Source of the DNA: Rhynchopus sp. YZ270_cl-10 | Lineage: Eukaryota > Euglenozoa > Diplonemea > Diplonemida > Diplonemidae | NCBI GenBank assembly: GCA_964035575.1 | Contig: OZ037871.1 | Location: 124,001-188,000 of the forward strand | Reading direction: 5' to 3' | Length of the DNA: 64,000 bases | Part shown: piece by piece, positions 21,726-33,176 of the stretch | Layout: each line of letters begins with the position of its first letter | How positions within the stretch are numbered: position 1 is the first letter of the stretch | Notes under the pieces: generated by a model | What the model saw: only the letters and a program-made list of their open reading frames with translations | Database searches by the model: none | What the model was told of the DNA's origin: nothing | Program-made: the position numbers and the translations under genes

Positions 21726-24050
21726 TTATGTCAATTGGTATTGAGGAAATAGATACCCCATCGCTTCGTCATTCGCATTGACACCTTTTGCGACATGCAG
21801 TGCGTACGCGAGCATTTTTGGAATCCCCTCCTGCTTGCCAAAGCTTATCAAGGCACGCCATGATTTGCAGAGCGCAAGCCATGCGGGACGCACACCTTCA
21901 CAGGACCCGTGGTAGACCACACCACTCTCCGATTCCACACCCAGCACACACCCTGTCCTCGTCAGATAGGTCTCCATGACCTTACCACCTGGCAAGCCCA
22001 TCTCCCATAGGCACATCCCTGACAGCAGGCTGAACCCATATATCCTGGACTCACTCCGCACTGCCAGCCTCTGCACTTCATGGGCAAGATGCATGCTCTG
22101 CAGATCTGCGATGTGCTCGGGGAAGGTGATCCGTATGGTTTCCTCCCATGTTGCAGTGTTGATGACGAGGAGTTCCACTTCTCCAGTGGTCTTCCGAGAG
22201 AAGATGACTGTGAGAGGGCCTGACGTTGTGTGCAGTACGCTGTGTTCCTCTCCGCTTATGGGGAATGGGCGTGGTCTGGTGTTGCTCTCAGTCTCGAAGA
22301 TGACCAGGAGTTTACGTACATAGCCGAGACGCAGCTCAGTACGTGTTGGATGTGTGTTGTGCTGCGGTGCGAACCCCGTTGTTAATCGATTGCCTGCGTC
22401 CGGTGCTGCCTCCAGTGCAATACCACTAGTGGAGGGAAGATACTTCCCCATGGGTATCCTCCTAGGGGATTGCTGCGGGCTTTGTGCTTCGGGTGTGACA
22501 GCAGTAGTGGGTGTATGTGGTTTTGGTGTGGCTGGTGCAGGAGGAGGGGGGGCACGTTCTGCAGGGCTGGGAAGTGGGCGTGGTGCGGCCTTGGACTTCT
22601 TGGGGGCGGCTTTGCGGTTCTTGTTGAGTGTGGTGGAGGGCTTCTTGGAAGGGTCTTTTTCGTCGTCGTCGTCGTCGCTCAGTGATAATGTGTTGCCAGC
22701 TTTGATCCGTCTGTCTCGATAATCTGGATGCATTGCTGCATTGCGCACCTTCTTCGGAGTCGGCAGCCCTGGAGTAGTTTTCGCACCAAAATCAAGGTGG
22801 AACACACCACGCGATCCCGTGATGTACATATTCCCTGCGATTCTTTCGGGTTGAGCGGCGCCTGGTTCGAGCTTTATAAAATCGTGTGCGTCATAGCTGA
22901 TGTCGTGCAGCACACCTGTACAGAGGGTGGCACAGAGCGCGACTCTCATCTTGTCGAGATCGAGGATGTAAAGGCGTGCTGGGAGGACCGACATGAGGAT
23001 CAGCCTGCTTGCGGTGAACAACGCACGCTCCACGCGAGAGCACAGCACGAAGCTTCGCAGTGTCGTGAAGGATTCGATGGTCGGCGGCGTGCTAAGATCC
23101 CCTGAGCTGCGTGGCTTCCACTTGACCTCGGTGAGGCTGCATCCGGTGGGCATATTGTGGAAGAGCAGCGTCGCATCTGCGTTGAAACGCATGCTCCGCG
23201 AGCCTATCTCATGCACAGGCGTGACCCTGTCTGAGAATGATTCGCCATCCTCGTCGCGTCTCTCCTTTCGTATCGGAAGAGGAAGATGCCCCACACGTTG
23301 AATGGTCTTCAATGGGCCCTGCTTCGTCCCACCCGTGCTCCCCCAATATAAATGAATTCCCCCCACCGACTGTGCCGCAATCAATAAAAACGAACCTCCC
23401 AGCTCACCCTTTGATGCTTGTGTGTGCCCCAACCCCATAGCGACACACACCGGCTCTCTGGTGAACTCAAGGGTGCGGAAATGGGCCGACGGAAACACAG
23501 CCTGGTTTTCTTGGTACAATACGGCGGGGTAGTCCGCGACATCCCAGTTCACCCCGGTGATGAGGGGGAGGGTGATGTCACGGTGTTTGAAATGCTCTGT
23601 GTAAGGCGCGGTCAGGCTGCATGCGACTACTGTATCGCGGTCCAGCGTGTAGAGGAGGCTTGACCCGCTTGGGGAGAGTTCGTAGTAAGGTTTGACGTCG
23701 TTTTTGAGTCCACTGCTCTGTTGTGAGAACCCAGCAGAACCCCAGAGACGCAACGACCCGTTCTCGCACTGTATCGCCGCCACCCGCGCAGCACCGCTGA
23801 CCCGACTCCCCGACACACACCCCACCATCTCCTCTGCGTCAAACCCTTCCATATGCTCCCACGGAACGGCCTCTATGAAGATCTCCTCCTCTGCACCAGG
23901 TCTCTTCCGTTTGCCAGTAGGAGTGGAAGGGGGAGCAGGAGCAGGTGGTGATGCTGCTGCTGCTGCTGCTGGTAGTGTAGGCACTGCATGCGTCTTGACA
24001 GCAGTATTCGGTGGTGCGGGTGGAGGTAGTGTTGCGGGTGGGGTTGCCAT
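21726..24050 (-). CDS. Beta-propeller-like nuclear protein, tandem copy 2
   Basis: 774 residues, nearly identical to the copy at 18570-20900. Differences are concentrated in three places: the Ala/Pro-rich N-terminus (a short length difference), the junction after the Pro-rich linker (SPRRIPMGKYLPSTSG here against SPIGNYLPSTSG) and the segment RTELRLGYVRKLLVIFE against LQRLRTVSSLRLAIFE. The remaining propeller and C-terminal sequence is almost unchanged. Both frames are intact, so both copies may be expressed. Function unassigned as for copy 1. Confidence 0.82.
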   Translation of the reverse strand: MATPPATLPPPAPPNTAVKTHAVPTLPAAAAAASPPAPAPPSTPTGKRKRPGAEEEIFIEAVPWEHMEGFDAEEMVGCVSGSRVSGAARVAAIQCENGSLRLWGSAGFSQQSSGLKNDVKPYYELSPSGSSLLYTLDRDTVVACSLTAPYTEHFKHRDITLPLITGVNWDVADYPAVLYQENQAVFPSAHFRTLEFTREPVCVAMGLGHTQASKGELGGSFLLIAAQSVGGIHLYWGSTGGTKQGPLKTIQRVGHLPLPIRKERRDEDGESFSDRVTPVHEIGSRSMRFNADATLLFHNMPTGCSLTEVKWKPRSSGDLSTPPTIESFTTLRSFVLCSRVERALFTASRLILMSVLPARLYILDLDKMRVALCATLCTGVLHDISYDAHDFIKLEPGAAQPERIAGNMYITGSRGVFHLDFGAKTTPGLPTPKKVRNAAMHPDYRDRRIKAGNTLSLSDDDDDEKDPSKKPSTTLNKNRKAAPKKSKAAPRPLPSPAERAPPPPAPATPKPHTPTTAVTPEAQSPQQSPRRIPMGKYLPSTSGIALEAAPDAGNRLTTGFAPQHNTHPTRTELRLGYVRKLLVIFETESNTRPRPFPISGEEHSVLHTTSGPLTVIFSRKTTGEVELLVINTATWEETIRITFPEHIADLQSMHLAHEVQRLAVRSESRIYGFSLLSGMCLWEMGLPGGKVMETYLTRTGCVLGVESESGVVYHGSCEGVRPAWLALCKSWRALISFGKQEGIPKMLAYALHVAKGVNANDEAMGYLFPQYQLT

Positions 24051-24784
24051 TGTGGGGGTGGTGGTGGGAGGGGGGCGATCCCCCCCTGCCCTGACCTTCA
24101 GTAGGCCTGTCTTGTCTTGTGTTGTGGGTGGTGGTTTTGACGCCTAGTGAGGGTAGGTGGTGGGAAGCGGCGTAATTTTTCCACATCTGAGGATCTAACC
24201 TCAGGGTATGCGAAGAGAGAAAAAATATGTTGACATCTTGCCGTTCCATATGTATCGTTTTCTTGTTGTTTTTGTTTTTGTTTTTGTTTGCTTGGAAAAG
24301 CAAAGAAAAAGTGAAATTGACAGTGCAAACATTGCGACGCAGGCACTCGACACTCCGTGGGTTATCGAACCCCCCGGAGTGTTGCACTCAGGAGTTGCTG
24401 ACAGGGAAACTGTAAAGCAAGCACAATCACTTCCCCATCCTGATTGGGAAGGGATAATTGGAAGACCCCGTTCCCCCTTCCCCCCTTTTCCCAACCTGAC
24501 CCTGTGGTAACACATGGACCGCTGGCGCCTCTATGGACAGGGGGAGGTTAGAGACGGAATGAAACGAACACAAAAAGAGTTTCAGAAGTTTACAAGATGA
24601 ACCTATCACATCCCTCGTGGTTCGCCACCTTTGGTCGACGAATGGTGGCTAAAGAAAGATCGCAAAAAACAGGCAAAGGAACCGTATGCACTTCAGCCAA
24701 ATGCTCTTTTTTTTATGATAGGAGCCTACTCAATGTCACCCCCTAGCAGGGGCACGGTCGTATAAGTCTGGCATCGTCCCTTTA
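24051..24784. other. Spacer between propeller copy 2 and the lipid-anchored WD gene
   Basis: No gene seen. It contains the upstream part of duplication unit 2 with a full bipartite element (24311-24382) and a diverged family A hairpin (about 24590-24635). Confidence 0.65.
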
Positions 24785-26396
24785 TCACGTACATAAGGCC
24801 TTCCCTTCTCCAATAATGCTCGAGAGGCTGAGGTTCACAACACTGCCGTCTTCGGTGCCCAGCACCACCTCCCCTTGGGAGTGCCCACGGGGTATCCCAG
24901 CAAAGGAGGTGACTGGGGAGTGGACGGCGTGCTTCTTAAGCATGGACGAGGCTACTTCGCACAGAAAAATATTCGCCTTCTCGCATGCAAGCAGAACTGT
25001 TGGAAAATTTTGAATTGTTCCCCGCATCAACTCCTCCCATATCATTCAATTTGCCCCACATAAAACATAAAATCACAATATTCCCCATATTTTTCAAAAG
25101 AGTAGTTGAAACATGCTAAAACGCATCTCAGTCGAGCTCATGCAAAGGGTGGGTCGTGGGTGTTCTTACATAATGCGCCTACATACCATGCCCTTCATCC
25201 ACAAACGCACCCCCTCGCAGCGTCTGCGAGGCTCCTCCACCGAGCCCTTTTGTCGAGATGCTGCATTTCTTCTTGGGACCTGCTTCGTTGCAGAGACCTG
25301 TCCAGCAGGTGATTCCCGTTTCTTCTATTGCTACTAGCGACGTACTAGCGGGGCTGACAGCAAGCTGGCGGACACGCCCTGCAAAAGGGGTTGCTAGGGT
25401 GTGCAGGGAAACACCGTCTGATATGTCCCAGATGTGCACACCGCAGTCTGCAGAGGCAGAAGCGATGCGCCCGGCTAGCTGCAGGTCATCCCAGGCAGGT
25501 CTGCCGAGGGACGTCGTCGTCTTCACAGTACACCCCGCAAGAAACACGATTGCCGTGCTCGCATGCTCATGAACCACAAAGAACCGCTCCGCTAAGACAC
25601 CCCCTCTCGTCTCCCCTTCCAACCCTGCCATCACCCCTTTCATGGCCACCACGCAAACTGCGACCCCTACCTCCCCACGTACCCCACCTACGGCGATGAA
25701 TGCACATTCTCCCCCATCTGAAACACCATGAGAGGTCCCCATGCAGGCTTCTAAGGCTGCCTGCGTGCCAAGCTTTTTGTGAAGCGACTTCGGCGCTTTG
25801 TGAATGAGATCTTCACTGTGTTTGCGGTTGTTCCCGTTGTCCTCGGGTTTGAAACGATGTACCGTTTCATGCTGATCTGCCGCCGCGGTTTCATTAAATA
25901 AATGCTTCGTTTCGATGTGCAGGGCAGGCACCACTATGCTTCCCTCCGCGGCAAGCTCTCTCCAGAAACAAATACGTCCTGATGTGTCCAAAGAGATCAA
26001 CAGATTCGCCTTAGTAGGAGTACTTGCAGAGTACGTCGCAAGCGCAGTGATACACGAGGCATGCGGTGTACAACCATGTGGCACGACAATAAGAAGCCGA
26101 TTAGGATAAGGTGTCACTTCGTCAGTAACGTTCTTCTGTGCGCACCCCGTATAGAATAGCCGTGGAAGCACCTCACCTCGTTCCGAGCACGCAACATGGT
26201 GTTCGTTAAAGTGTTGAATCCCCACCACCTCCGATATAAACGGACGGAATCGGTGCCTCTCTACCTGATACGCTGTAGGGTCGTTCGCACGCACCATGGG
26301 TATAGCCTTCAGAGCGTCCTCATCATCTGAAGGCACAATCTCATCCGTTTCAGGCACCTTCTGCACAGCGCGTGGCGACGACGCGAGACACCCCAT
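24785..26396 (-). CDS. WD-repeat-like protein with probable N-myristoylation, two exons
   Basis: Exon 1 (26396-25187) and exon 2 (24996-24785) flank a 190-nt GTATGT…CAACAG intron in phase 1. The spliced frame is 473 residues. The N-terminus MGCLASS has Gly2 and Cys3, the usual arrangement for N-myristoylation plus palmitoylation, so the protein is probably membrane-attached. One clear WD-type repeat is present (RIASASADCGVHIWDIS then LATPFAGRVRQLAVSP), and other stretches fit a single seven-blade propeller. The splice junction creates GHVLLACEKANIFLC, which continues the propeller pattern and supports the intron. The intron carries a dispersed 35-bp repeat (25101-25135). Partner and pathway unknown. 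Confidence 0.82.
25101..25135 (+). repeat. Dispersed 35-bp repeat inside an intron
   Basis: The block AGTAGTTGAAAC…ACGCATCTCAGTCGA recurs at 28335-28370 with two differences. This copy lies within the intron of the lipid-anchored WD gene. Confidence 0.75.
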
Positions 26397-26577
26397 TTGA
26401 GAGAAAAAATAACTGTTTTCTGGTCCCGAAAGAAAGAAGGCCTTTTTTTTTTTAGTAATGTAAGTTCATTGTGAAATTGAAGGGTAGGGGAAGTGGGGGT
26501 GTAGAGAGATTGATCTGTGTAGATAGGATGGGAAGTGAGAAGTGGGGTGGGGCATATTTTCTACCGTGCGGCAAACA

Positions 26578-26645
26578 AAAGTGAAGTTATTAATGCACCT
26601 CCCGGTGACCCACGTACGATGCCAGCTCCGGATGAAAGCAATAAA
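26578..26645 (+). repeat. Family E dispersed element
   Basis: GTGAAGTTATTAATGCA is followed by TACGATGCCAGCTCCGGATGAAAGCA. Related copies lie at 39779-39850, 39462-39515 and, more diverged, about 38976-39035. A short CATCC/GGATG stem lies near the 3' end of the best copy. Confidence 0.7.
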
Positions 26646-26883
26646 AGGGTCACCGTAATCACAAAGGAATGGTAGGTAATATAAAAGGGGGGGAAATGAT
26701 GCTTTTTTTTCTGTTGCTGTTTATTTATTTTTTTGAACCCAACGGAAAAAAACGGGAAATAGATGGGCGGGGGAAACATCACATATGCGACACACACAAG
26801 AGTGGCATTAAACCCTTTTATTGCTGTTATTGTTGCAATTGATTTGATTTTTTTTTTTTTTTGATTTTTTTTGATCATCTGTT

Positions 26884-26917
26884 GGTATAGTGGTAGCTGC
26901 TCTTCCGGACAGTTATC
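26884..26917 (+). repeat. tRNA-like fragment with A-box
   Basis: TTGGTATAGTGGTAGCTGCT contains a perfect match to the eukaryotic tRNA A-box (TGGNNNAGTGG). No T-arm (GGTTCGANNCC) lies at tRNA distance and no acceptor stem forms, so this is not a working tRNA gene. It may be the head of a tRNA-derived short element. Confidence 0.45.
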
Positions 26918-29879
26918 GCTATTCCAAAAGAAAAAAAACACTCAAAAAGGTACTTCTTCGAACCATCGTGTGAAATAAAATGCCACCACTCGAAAAATAA
27001 GACAGAACCTTTGCCAACAAATAAGTAGTATGTAAGGGGCGAGGGAAACGCGATTGAAAGACGAGAAACAGTGAATATCCCTTCACCCCCCCTTTACGCA
27101 CACTACTTTGTGAGCCCCGAAAGGCTAATGAATTTTTTAAAAAAGGAATTTTTTTTTTCTTCCAAAAACACACATCACATAAACTCTAGCGAACATAGCT
27201 CTCGTACTACGTCGTACCTCCTCACGAAAAGAAAAAAAACTAGGGAGGAAGAAAAAGTGCATCCCACCCAAGAGTGACCACACGTACAAAAAGGGATTGT
27301 AAGGGATTGGAAAAGCGGACACACACACACACCCCCAGACCCAAGGCCTTTGCGTAATATATCAAGGTGTCGCTGGAATGGGGCAACGGGGTTTTTTGTA
27401 TCTTATCATAGGCTATGAATGAGCGTTCAAGAAAAGAAAAATAACGCCCCAACCGAAAATTGGGAAAAACGCGTGTTTGAAAAAGAGTGCGTTCGGCATT
27501 TTAAAATGAACGCAAAAAGCAGGTAGACATACGTCCCAGGACTCAACCACGTGGTTGGGTCACTCATTAGAGCCTATGTTGGTTGTATGTCAAAAAAAAG
27601 GGGGTTCCAAAAAGAATAATAGCATAAATATGATGAAGAGCCTGTGCACAGTCTTATTATGTTTTGAACATTGGTTATTCATCAATCTTTTTTGTTGGAT
27701 TTTTGGCCTGTGCTTAGCCACCCTCCAGAGCGGTTGACGGTGGAAAGCGTCATGGAACACCGAAATAAATTTTTTTAAAAAATGTGTGTGTTGGCTTTGG
27801 AATGTCATTAAAAAAATGTGAAGTTGATAGTGCAAAACGCCTCTGGGATGCAGGGCACGGACACTCCGAGGGTTGGAAAAAAAAAAATACTAAACAAGCT
27901 ACAGCAACACAGTGAAATAGGGCACAACACTCAAACAAAAAAACTTTAGCGTGTTCAACCAGAAAGTAGCGGAATTCGCTGTGAGGGGGGTTTTTTTTTT
28001 GGTAATCCATGTAGTGTTAAGTTGCCTTGTGGGAATGTTATTGAGGGTTAATCACTGCTCCGAATTTTTTTTTTCGAAAACATTTTTTCAGCTCCCTGCT
28101 TTTAATTGCCTTTACATATAAATTGATGACTTGGGAAATCGGGGGGTACACGCCGTATGCCCTGCTGTTTTCCTAAACTTTACTCTGTAGAATTAACACC
28201 TTCAACAAAAAACAAAAAATAAAACAAATAAACTTTAAAAGATAAGTCTGCTACACACAGCATCTCTTAACGTTAAAAAAGGGATGGGGCTTTTTGCTTG
28301 AGTAAAATTTAACGAACAGAGGGGGGGCAAAAATAGTAGTTGAAACGTGCTTAAAACGCATCTCAGTCGACAGTAGACAAAACACCGTAACCGTAAAATG
28401 TATGCACCGTAAAAAATTCTGAAACTTTTTTTCGATTTTTCCTCCGAGTTGCAATATTGTTGCAGTCGGTCCAGCTGTGTTTTTTACCCACAAACCCGTA
28501 AACCCGCAAACGAGTATTTGAACTACGTGAATTTTTCACTCCCGTCGATGAAACCCTCGAACCTCTCTGTGCCCCCGGTGGCGTGTGGGTGAGATCGGGA
28601 TCTTTAACCTCATGGACCATTTCCAGAAATTCTTCTGGAACTTTTTTGAGTCTTTTTTTTAAACAAACTGTAACATTTTTTACGGCCCTTTTTTCACGAA
28701 TACGGTACTTGACAAAAAAAAGCAAAAGCAAAAGCCACACGCACAACCTGCAAACCTTTTCCCCGCCCCATGAAAAACGAAGTAAAACGAATAGAAAAAT
28801 GGACACAACACACAGACACACACACACACACACAAAAAAAAAAACGCGCATCACTCGGGCGAACAATACTTTTTTAAAAACTGCGATGTTCTCTTACGAC
28901 CAAAAACAATGGCCGCAGGCACGTTTAGCCGACTCAGGTAGAGAAGGCTCTTTACACACAACAACAACAAACACAAAATGGCGATATTCCCGTACTTTGG
29001 AAATACTAAAATTAAATTAAAATAAAAACTGATTTTTTTTTGAATTTTTGGAAGAAAAAAAAGAAGAAAAAAAACCTAGACACAAAGGTTTCCCCCTCTC
29101 GTACATTCCCTTTTGACGTCCAGAGATGGGTTCTCCTGGACAACTGAGCGGAAATCGAAAGAGAAGTTGAAAGTGCAAAGCAAAGCACCCCTCCTGTAAT
29201 CAAAAAAAATGACAAGACATGTTACCATTTCAAGAAGGGAGGCCACTGGGGGGTCTGAAAAGGGGCACAAAAAAAAGTTGAAAGTGCAAACGCCTCACCG
29301 TTCATCGGCGGAACACAGGCACTGTGAAAAAAATGAAATATGATTTTCCCGCCTCCCCCCACTTCTCATTATGTAATACAAAAAATAGGAAGTAATATTT
29401 CCGCAATCTGAAAACATTACATAATCTGTCAAACAGCCCATCCCAGCTGCGGCCCTCTGCCTTCCCTTCACGTATTGATGCCACGCCGGAAGCCCTCAAG
29501 AAGGGAGTCTTCGGATCGGGCTCAAATTGAGAGGATTTTTTTTTTTTGGGTGATCTGTTGGGACATAAAATGGCAGACCACCTATCAAATAGACAGGTCC
29601 TTTTCCAACAAAGTTGAGAGAGGTATATCGTGCATACATCTTCGCTCAACTAAAATCAACTAAAAAAAATAAATTGTTCGGAAACCAGGATTGGGGGAAG
29701 TGCAAGGGGCGCGAAGCATACAAAAACAAAAAAAGAATAAATTTGGTGAGATGCACCCCCCTGTGTTTAGTCATCGCGCGGGCAAAAAAAATACGAATGT
29801 AAAAATATGCCTCTGAAGCACACATCTAAAATGAGGGGGAAAAAAAACACAAAGTTTGACAACATAACGAAGAGCACAA

Positions 29880-30160
29880 TCCCTGTTGGTACATGACCGG
29901 GGCACCGGGGGGTGGACCCCAACCATGCAGTCCTACATCCATTTCGTGGCTTACATCTACACAGGTGAAAGTTGATAGTGCAAAAACGCCCTCTGAGGAC
30001 GCTCCACCATCGAACCCCCCCGGAGTGTTTCAAAAAAGAAAAACTGACTTGAAATAACTAAAAACGAAAAATAAAGTTTGAAACACAAAGCCCTCTCGTG
30101 GCAGTGTTGACGATGCACCTGACTGAACCCCAGTCCTACAATCCATTTTCGTGGTTTTTA
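29880..30160 (+). repeat. Cluster of two three-hairpin elements around a bipartite element
   Basis: Family D copy (29880-29960, with TTGGTACATGACCGG and GTGGACCCCAACCATG), then a family C copy (29965-30030, ending GAACCCCCCCGGAGTG), then a second family D copy (30078-30160, with GCCCTCTCGTGGCAGTG and CAGTCCTACAATCC). The cluster ends 70 bases downstream of the PQ-loop gene's stop codon. Confidence 0.7.
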
Positions 30161-30231
30161 CAAAAAAAACCCATCTCACCTTCAACACACATCAACGATC
30201 TCCGTCATCTCCTCCACCTCCTCCTCGCCCC

Positions 30232-31221
30232 CTAGTATGTGTTGTTGTTGACTCCCTCCCCCTTTCCCAAATGCTCTTCGTCGCTGTCCAGCTCAGGCGA
30301 CACAATGTGCACGTTGCCGCCAGTGTCCTTCTTGAAGTAGGTGTACTTAACGGCCATGAAGAAGAGGGCAGACAGGCAGAGGAAGGCAACGCAGTTTGAG
30401 GCGATGGAGGTCAACGATTGGCCATCTGTGATCAGAGAGACGCACACAATGGCGGCACCGGGTGCCTGGAGCAGGAGTGTTACCACCGAAAGAGACCCCT
30501 TATGCTTGATACGGTAAGTGTGGATCAGTTGCGGCAGCCACGTCAGACCCATAAAAATGGCAGAAAACAAATTGCATCCATCTGCATAGCGCTGAACATT
30601 GTTGGAGTCCTCATCATATTCGATCAGCAAAATCGCGGAAACTCCGGCCAACGTTGCTGCAACAAAGAAAAACAGGGCAAGAGACATCCATGCACCGAAG
30701 GTGGTTTTAACTCCCGCGAATTCAGGGGTATCCAAAAGGTTCTGCGAGACGTACGACACATCTGAGATGGAGGAGGCCTCGGACGCGTCGTCGTCGCGCA
30801 GAATGCTCTTCTTTTCTGGCTCCTGTCCTGGGGGTGTCCAGTACCAGAGTGTTGTGATGTAGAGGGGAAGGCAGCCCAGGATGTTGGCGCCCATCAGGAA
30901 GACGGGGTTGAGCCCCAGCATGCAGTCCCCTGCGTTGTCATATCCGTGGTTGCAGCACTGCACCTCCTTCCAGTTCTGCAGAAGCAGGCCCAGGGTGTTG
31001 CAGTAGTTCGTCAGGTTCAGCAGGAACATCGTTCCGACGGAAATCCCCTTGCTCGAGTTAAGTGCAATAATCTCGTACACCGTAGGCAAGTATGAGATCC
31101 ACGTTCCCACCCCAAGCAACGCCATGATGATCCCACCCGCCAGGTTGCTGTCATTGTCGCATCCAGACCCAGAGCTGGCTGAGGCGGAAGCGTTCCCGAG
31201 CATCTCGCCGAGCATGTCCAT
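30232..31221 (-). CDS. PQ-loop membrane transporter, 329 residues
   Basis: The ATG at 31221 is used because a polypyrimidine-AG acceptor (AG at 31258-31257) lies between it and an upstream in-frame ATG. Seven hydrophobic spans are visible. Span 1 holds a degenerate first motif (WISYLPTVYEI, PT in place of PQ). Span 5 holds an intact second motif (LTWLPQLIHTYRIK). This is the two-repeat plan of the PQ-loop family, which includes lysosomal cationic amino acid and cystine exporters. A charged cytosolic loop (GQEPEKKSILRDDDASEA) separates spans 3 and 4. The C-terminal tail is acidic (SPELDSDEEHLGKG). Substrate cannot be told from sequence; a vacuolar or lysosomal location is inferred from the family. 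Confidence 0.85.
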   Translation of the reverse strand: MDMLGEMLGNASASASSGSGCDNDSNLAGGIIMALLGVGTWISYLPTVYEIIALNSSKGISVGTMFLLNLTNYCNTLGLLLQNWKEVQCCNHGYDNAGDCMLGLNPVFLMGANILGCLPLYITTLWYWTPPGQEPEKKSILRDDDASEASSISDVSYVSQNLLDTPEFAGVKTTFGAWMSLALFFFVAATLAGVSAILLIEYDEDSNNVQRYADGCNLFSAIFMGLTWLPQLIHTYRIKHKGSLSVVTLLLQAPGAAIVCVSLITDGQSLTSIASNCVAFLCLSALFFMAVKYTYFKKDTGGNVHIVSPELDSDEEHLGKGEGVNNNTY

Positions 31222-31256
31222 ATTGCAAAAACAAGGTGTGTTTTGTTTTTTTCCCC

Positions 31257-31284
31257 CTAAGGTGGTGTGGGGATGGAAGGGTTG
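31257..31284 (-). promoter_or_regulatory. Probable trans-splice acceptor for the PQ-loop gene
   Basis: The minus strand reads CAACCCTTCCATCCCCACAC then CACCTTAG, 35 bases before the start codon. The C/T-rich run ending in AG decides between the two possible start codons. Confidence 0.45.
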
Positions 31285-31669
31285 TATGCTGACAGGGAAG
31301 GCGCTCTGCCACATGCTTTTAGAGAGGGGGGTGGAAAAAAAAAACATTCAAGAGTAAAAAAAGGAGACAGCATCAGACAGTATCCCCTACTGGAGGACTG
31401 TTCCCACTGTTCCCGAGGGCAGTTTCTTCTGCTCACCTAGGAGGCCCTGAAGGCCACGCCTGAAGCTGTAATCGAGCACACCTTGTAGTAGTGGTGTGGT
31501 AAAGGGGGTGAGGAAAAGAAGCCTTTTTTTTTGTTGAGAACTACAAGATGAAGAGGGGGCGGGGGGCGGGGGGGCGGGGGGGGGGGGGGGGTAGGGGGGG
31601 TCACATCCCATGTTAAAAGTGAGGACACCGACCAAAAAAAATTTTTTTTGAGAAAAAAATGGACATCAC

Positions 31670-32900
31670 CCTGAAAAACCAGAAAATATGGTCCCCAGGT
31701 GACCTACAATTCAATTCCGCCTGGTTTTGGACACTTCTGAGCACTTGTGGGGGTCTAATTCGGATTTTTCAAAAAAAAAAAAAACGGCCTGGGACAGGGT
31801 TTGTACTTTGGCACCTTTCAAATCGGGGTACAATCAAAACCCATTAAAAACACCGTTGGAAGGCATTGAGAGGGCGGGAAAAGTGCCGGGGGCACTGGAT
31901 TTGCAGTTCTACGCCAAGCCCGGTCTAAAATCCTTGTGTAGGCGCAGTGGAATGGCAGTAAAGGCAAAGCGCCATATCCACTGTGGAGTGGGCCTGCTGA
32001 AGGTGTCCTCAGAGGCGATTCTGCAAGCCCTGGGGAGATTCAGTTTAAGAAAACACGCGAAAAGGGGAGGAAAGTGATATGTGTGGCATTGGGCCTCCCA
32101 CGCGTCCTCCTCGCGGGTCATTGCGCACGGCTTGTCGTCAAGCAGTCTGGCCTTGCCATGTTGGAGCAGTGTGCCTAAGTTCCCAATACGGCGTTCCTTG
32201 CCCTTGTGAGCTTTGAGGACGTCTCGCTCTTGCCGCTATATTTTGTGGCGTGCCTGTCCGTCTTCACAAGGGATGTCTCTTTCCTCCCACAATAATCTGA
32301 GTGTGGGGTCTGAAGAAGACAAAGAAGACGAGGCAGATGCGGGGTCGGTGCTTTAGTCGAGTCTATGACTGGATACCTATATACGTGTCTAGTACAGGGC
32401 TATTGTAGACTGAACTGCAAAACCAAGGGGGGAATTGGTCATTGCAATATCTGAAAAGTCATACGAGGTGTTTTTTTCCGCAAGGGAAGGTACCTGAGGG
32501 ACCGGGTGAGGCAGTGACGGCAGATCTGCTCTATAATTTACACCTGACTAATTTTCCCCCCTAAATTGATCACTCCCTGGCCTATTAATGGTGTGGGTAC
32601 CTAAGCGCGTGTGTACATTGGTCACTACGACCCACAAAATACAGATGCCAGGTGACCGTCTTGTCTTCTTTTGGCTGTATTCAAACGCAATTAGATGACA
32701 TTAGTCAAGATGTATCCTTTACTTCCTAAAATATGAGTCATGGGCTGTTGCCATGGCCATATCTCGTTTATGTGCTAAAAAATAGGAATAAGCAAGGTAC
32801 AGACCCTGTCCCAAGACCCCTTTTTTTTTCGGAATTTTGATTTTCTGGTCACTTCCGGTCACTATTTTGGGTATTTTTGGGCCTCCAGGACGTTTTCTAG
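31670..32900. mobile_element. Decayed element with imperfect terminal inverted repeats
   Basis: The block GGGACAGGGTTTGTAC near 31791 is matched by the inverted GGGACAGGGTCTGTAC near 32801-32816, with further weaker pairing outward (AATTCGGA-type blocks). The interior lacks the homopolymer runs of its surroundings. Around 31910-32345 the minus strand has coding-like composition (KAHKGKERRIGNLGTLLQHG, then SEDTFSRPTPQWIWRFAF), interrupted at least once. The family is not recognised; it is probably an old DNA transposon. Confidence 0.45.
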
Positions 32901-33176
32901 GGGGTCTTGGGTAGTGACTTGTGGGGTCGGACACTGCGCTGCGCGTAGAATTCAAAAACCCTGAAAAAGTGCATTGTCCTCCCCTTGTGACCCCCCCTAG
33001 CGGGGGGGGGGGGGACGATAACGTTTGTGGGAAGAGAGGGAGAAAGGAATAGCCCGTGGGGAGGAAAAGTGTCGATAAACTTGCGATAAAGAGGGCTGAT
33101 TTTTTGGTGTAATCGAAAAAGATTGAAAATCTCCAAAATTTTAGATTTCACCAAAAAAAAAGGGGGGGTTTTTAAT

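Larger units (their letters stand above)
18508..24540. repeat. Tandem duplication of about 3.15 kb
   Basis: Two head-to-tail units carry the same gene with its flanks. Matching downstream segments begin about 18508 and 21660. Matching upstream segments include the bipartite elements at 21349-21420 and 24311-24382 and the sequence up to about 21480 and 24443. The coding parts differ by few substitutions apart from one divergent patch. The duplication looks recent, or is kept alike by gene conversion. Confidence 0.9.
26397..30231. other. AT-rich spacer with a dense repeat cluster at its right end
   Basis: No convincing gene. It includes the acceptor region of the lipid-anchored WD gene (26413-26441), a family E element (26578-26645), an A-box tRNA-like fragment (26884-26917), bipartite elements (27817-27876, 29277-29326, 29965-30030), the 35-bp repeat (28335-28370) and two three-hairpin elements (29880-29960, 30078-30160). 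The last 500 bases before the PQ-loop gene's stop codon hold five structured repeats in a row, all in plus orientation. Confidence 0.65.

Noticed and set aside
18570-24050. Assignment of the duplicated propeller protein to Nup133 or Ctf4
   Set aside because: Only short phrase-level similarity; the expected C-terminal domains are not visible.
26884-26960. Functional tRNA gene
   Set aside because: The A-box is present but no T-arm lies at the right distance and there is no acceptor stem. No canonical tRNA gene was found in the window.
31387-31635. Minus-strand Pro-rich frames
   Set aside because: They come from a long G run and have no other support.
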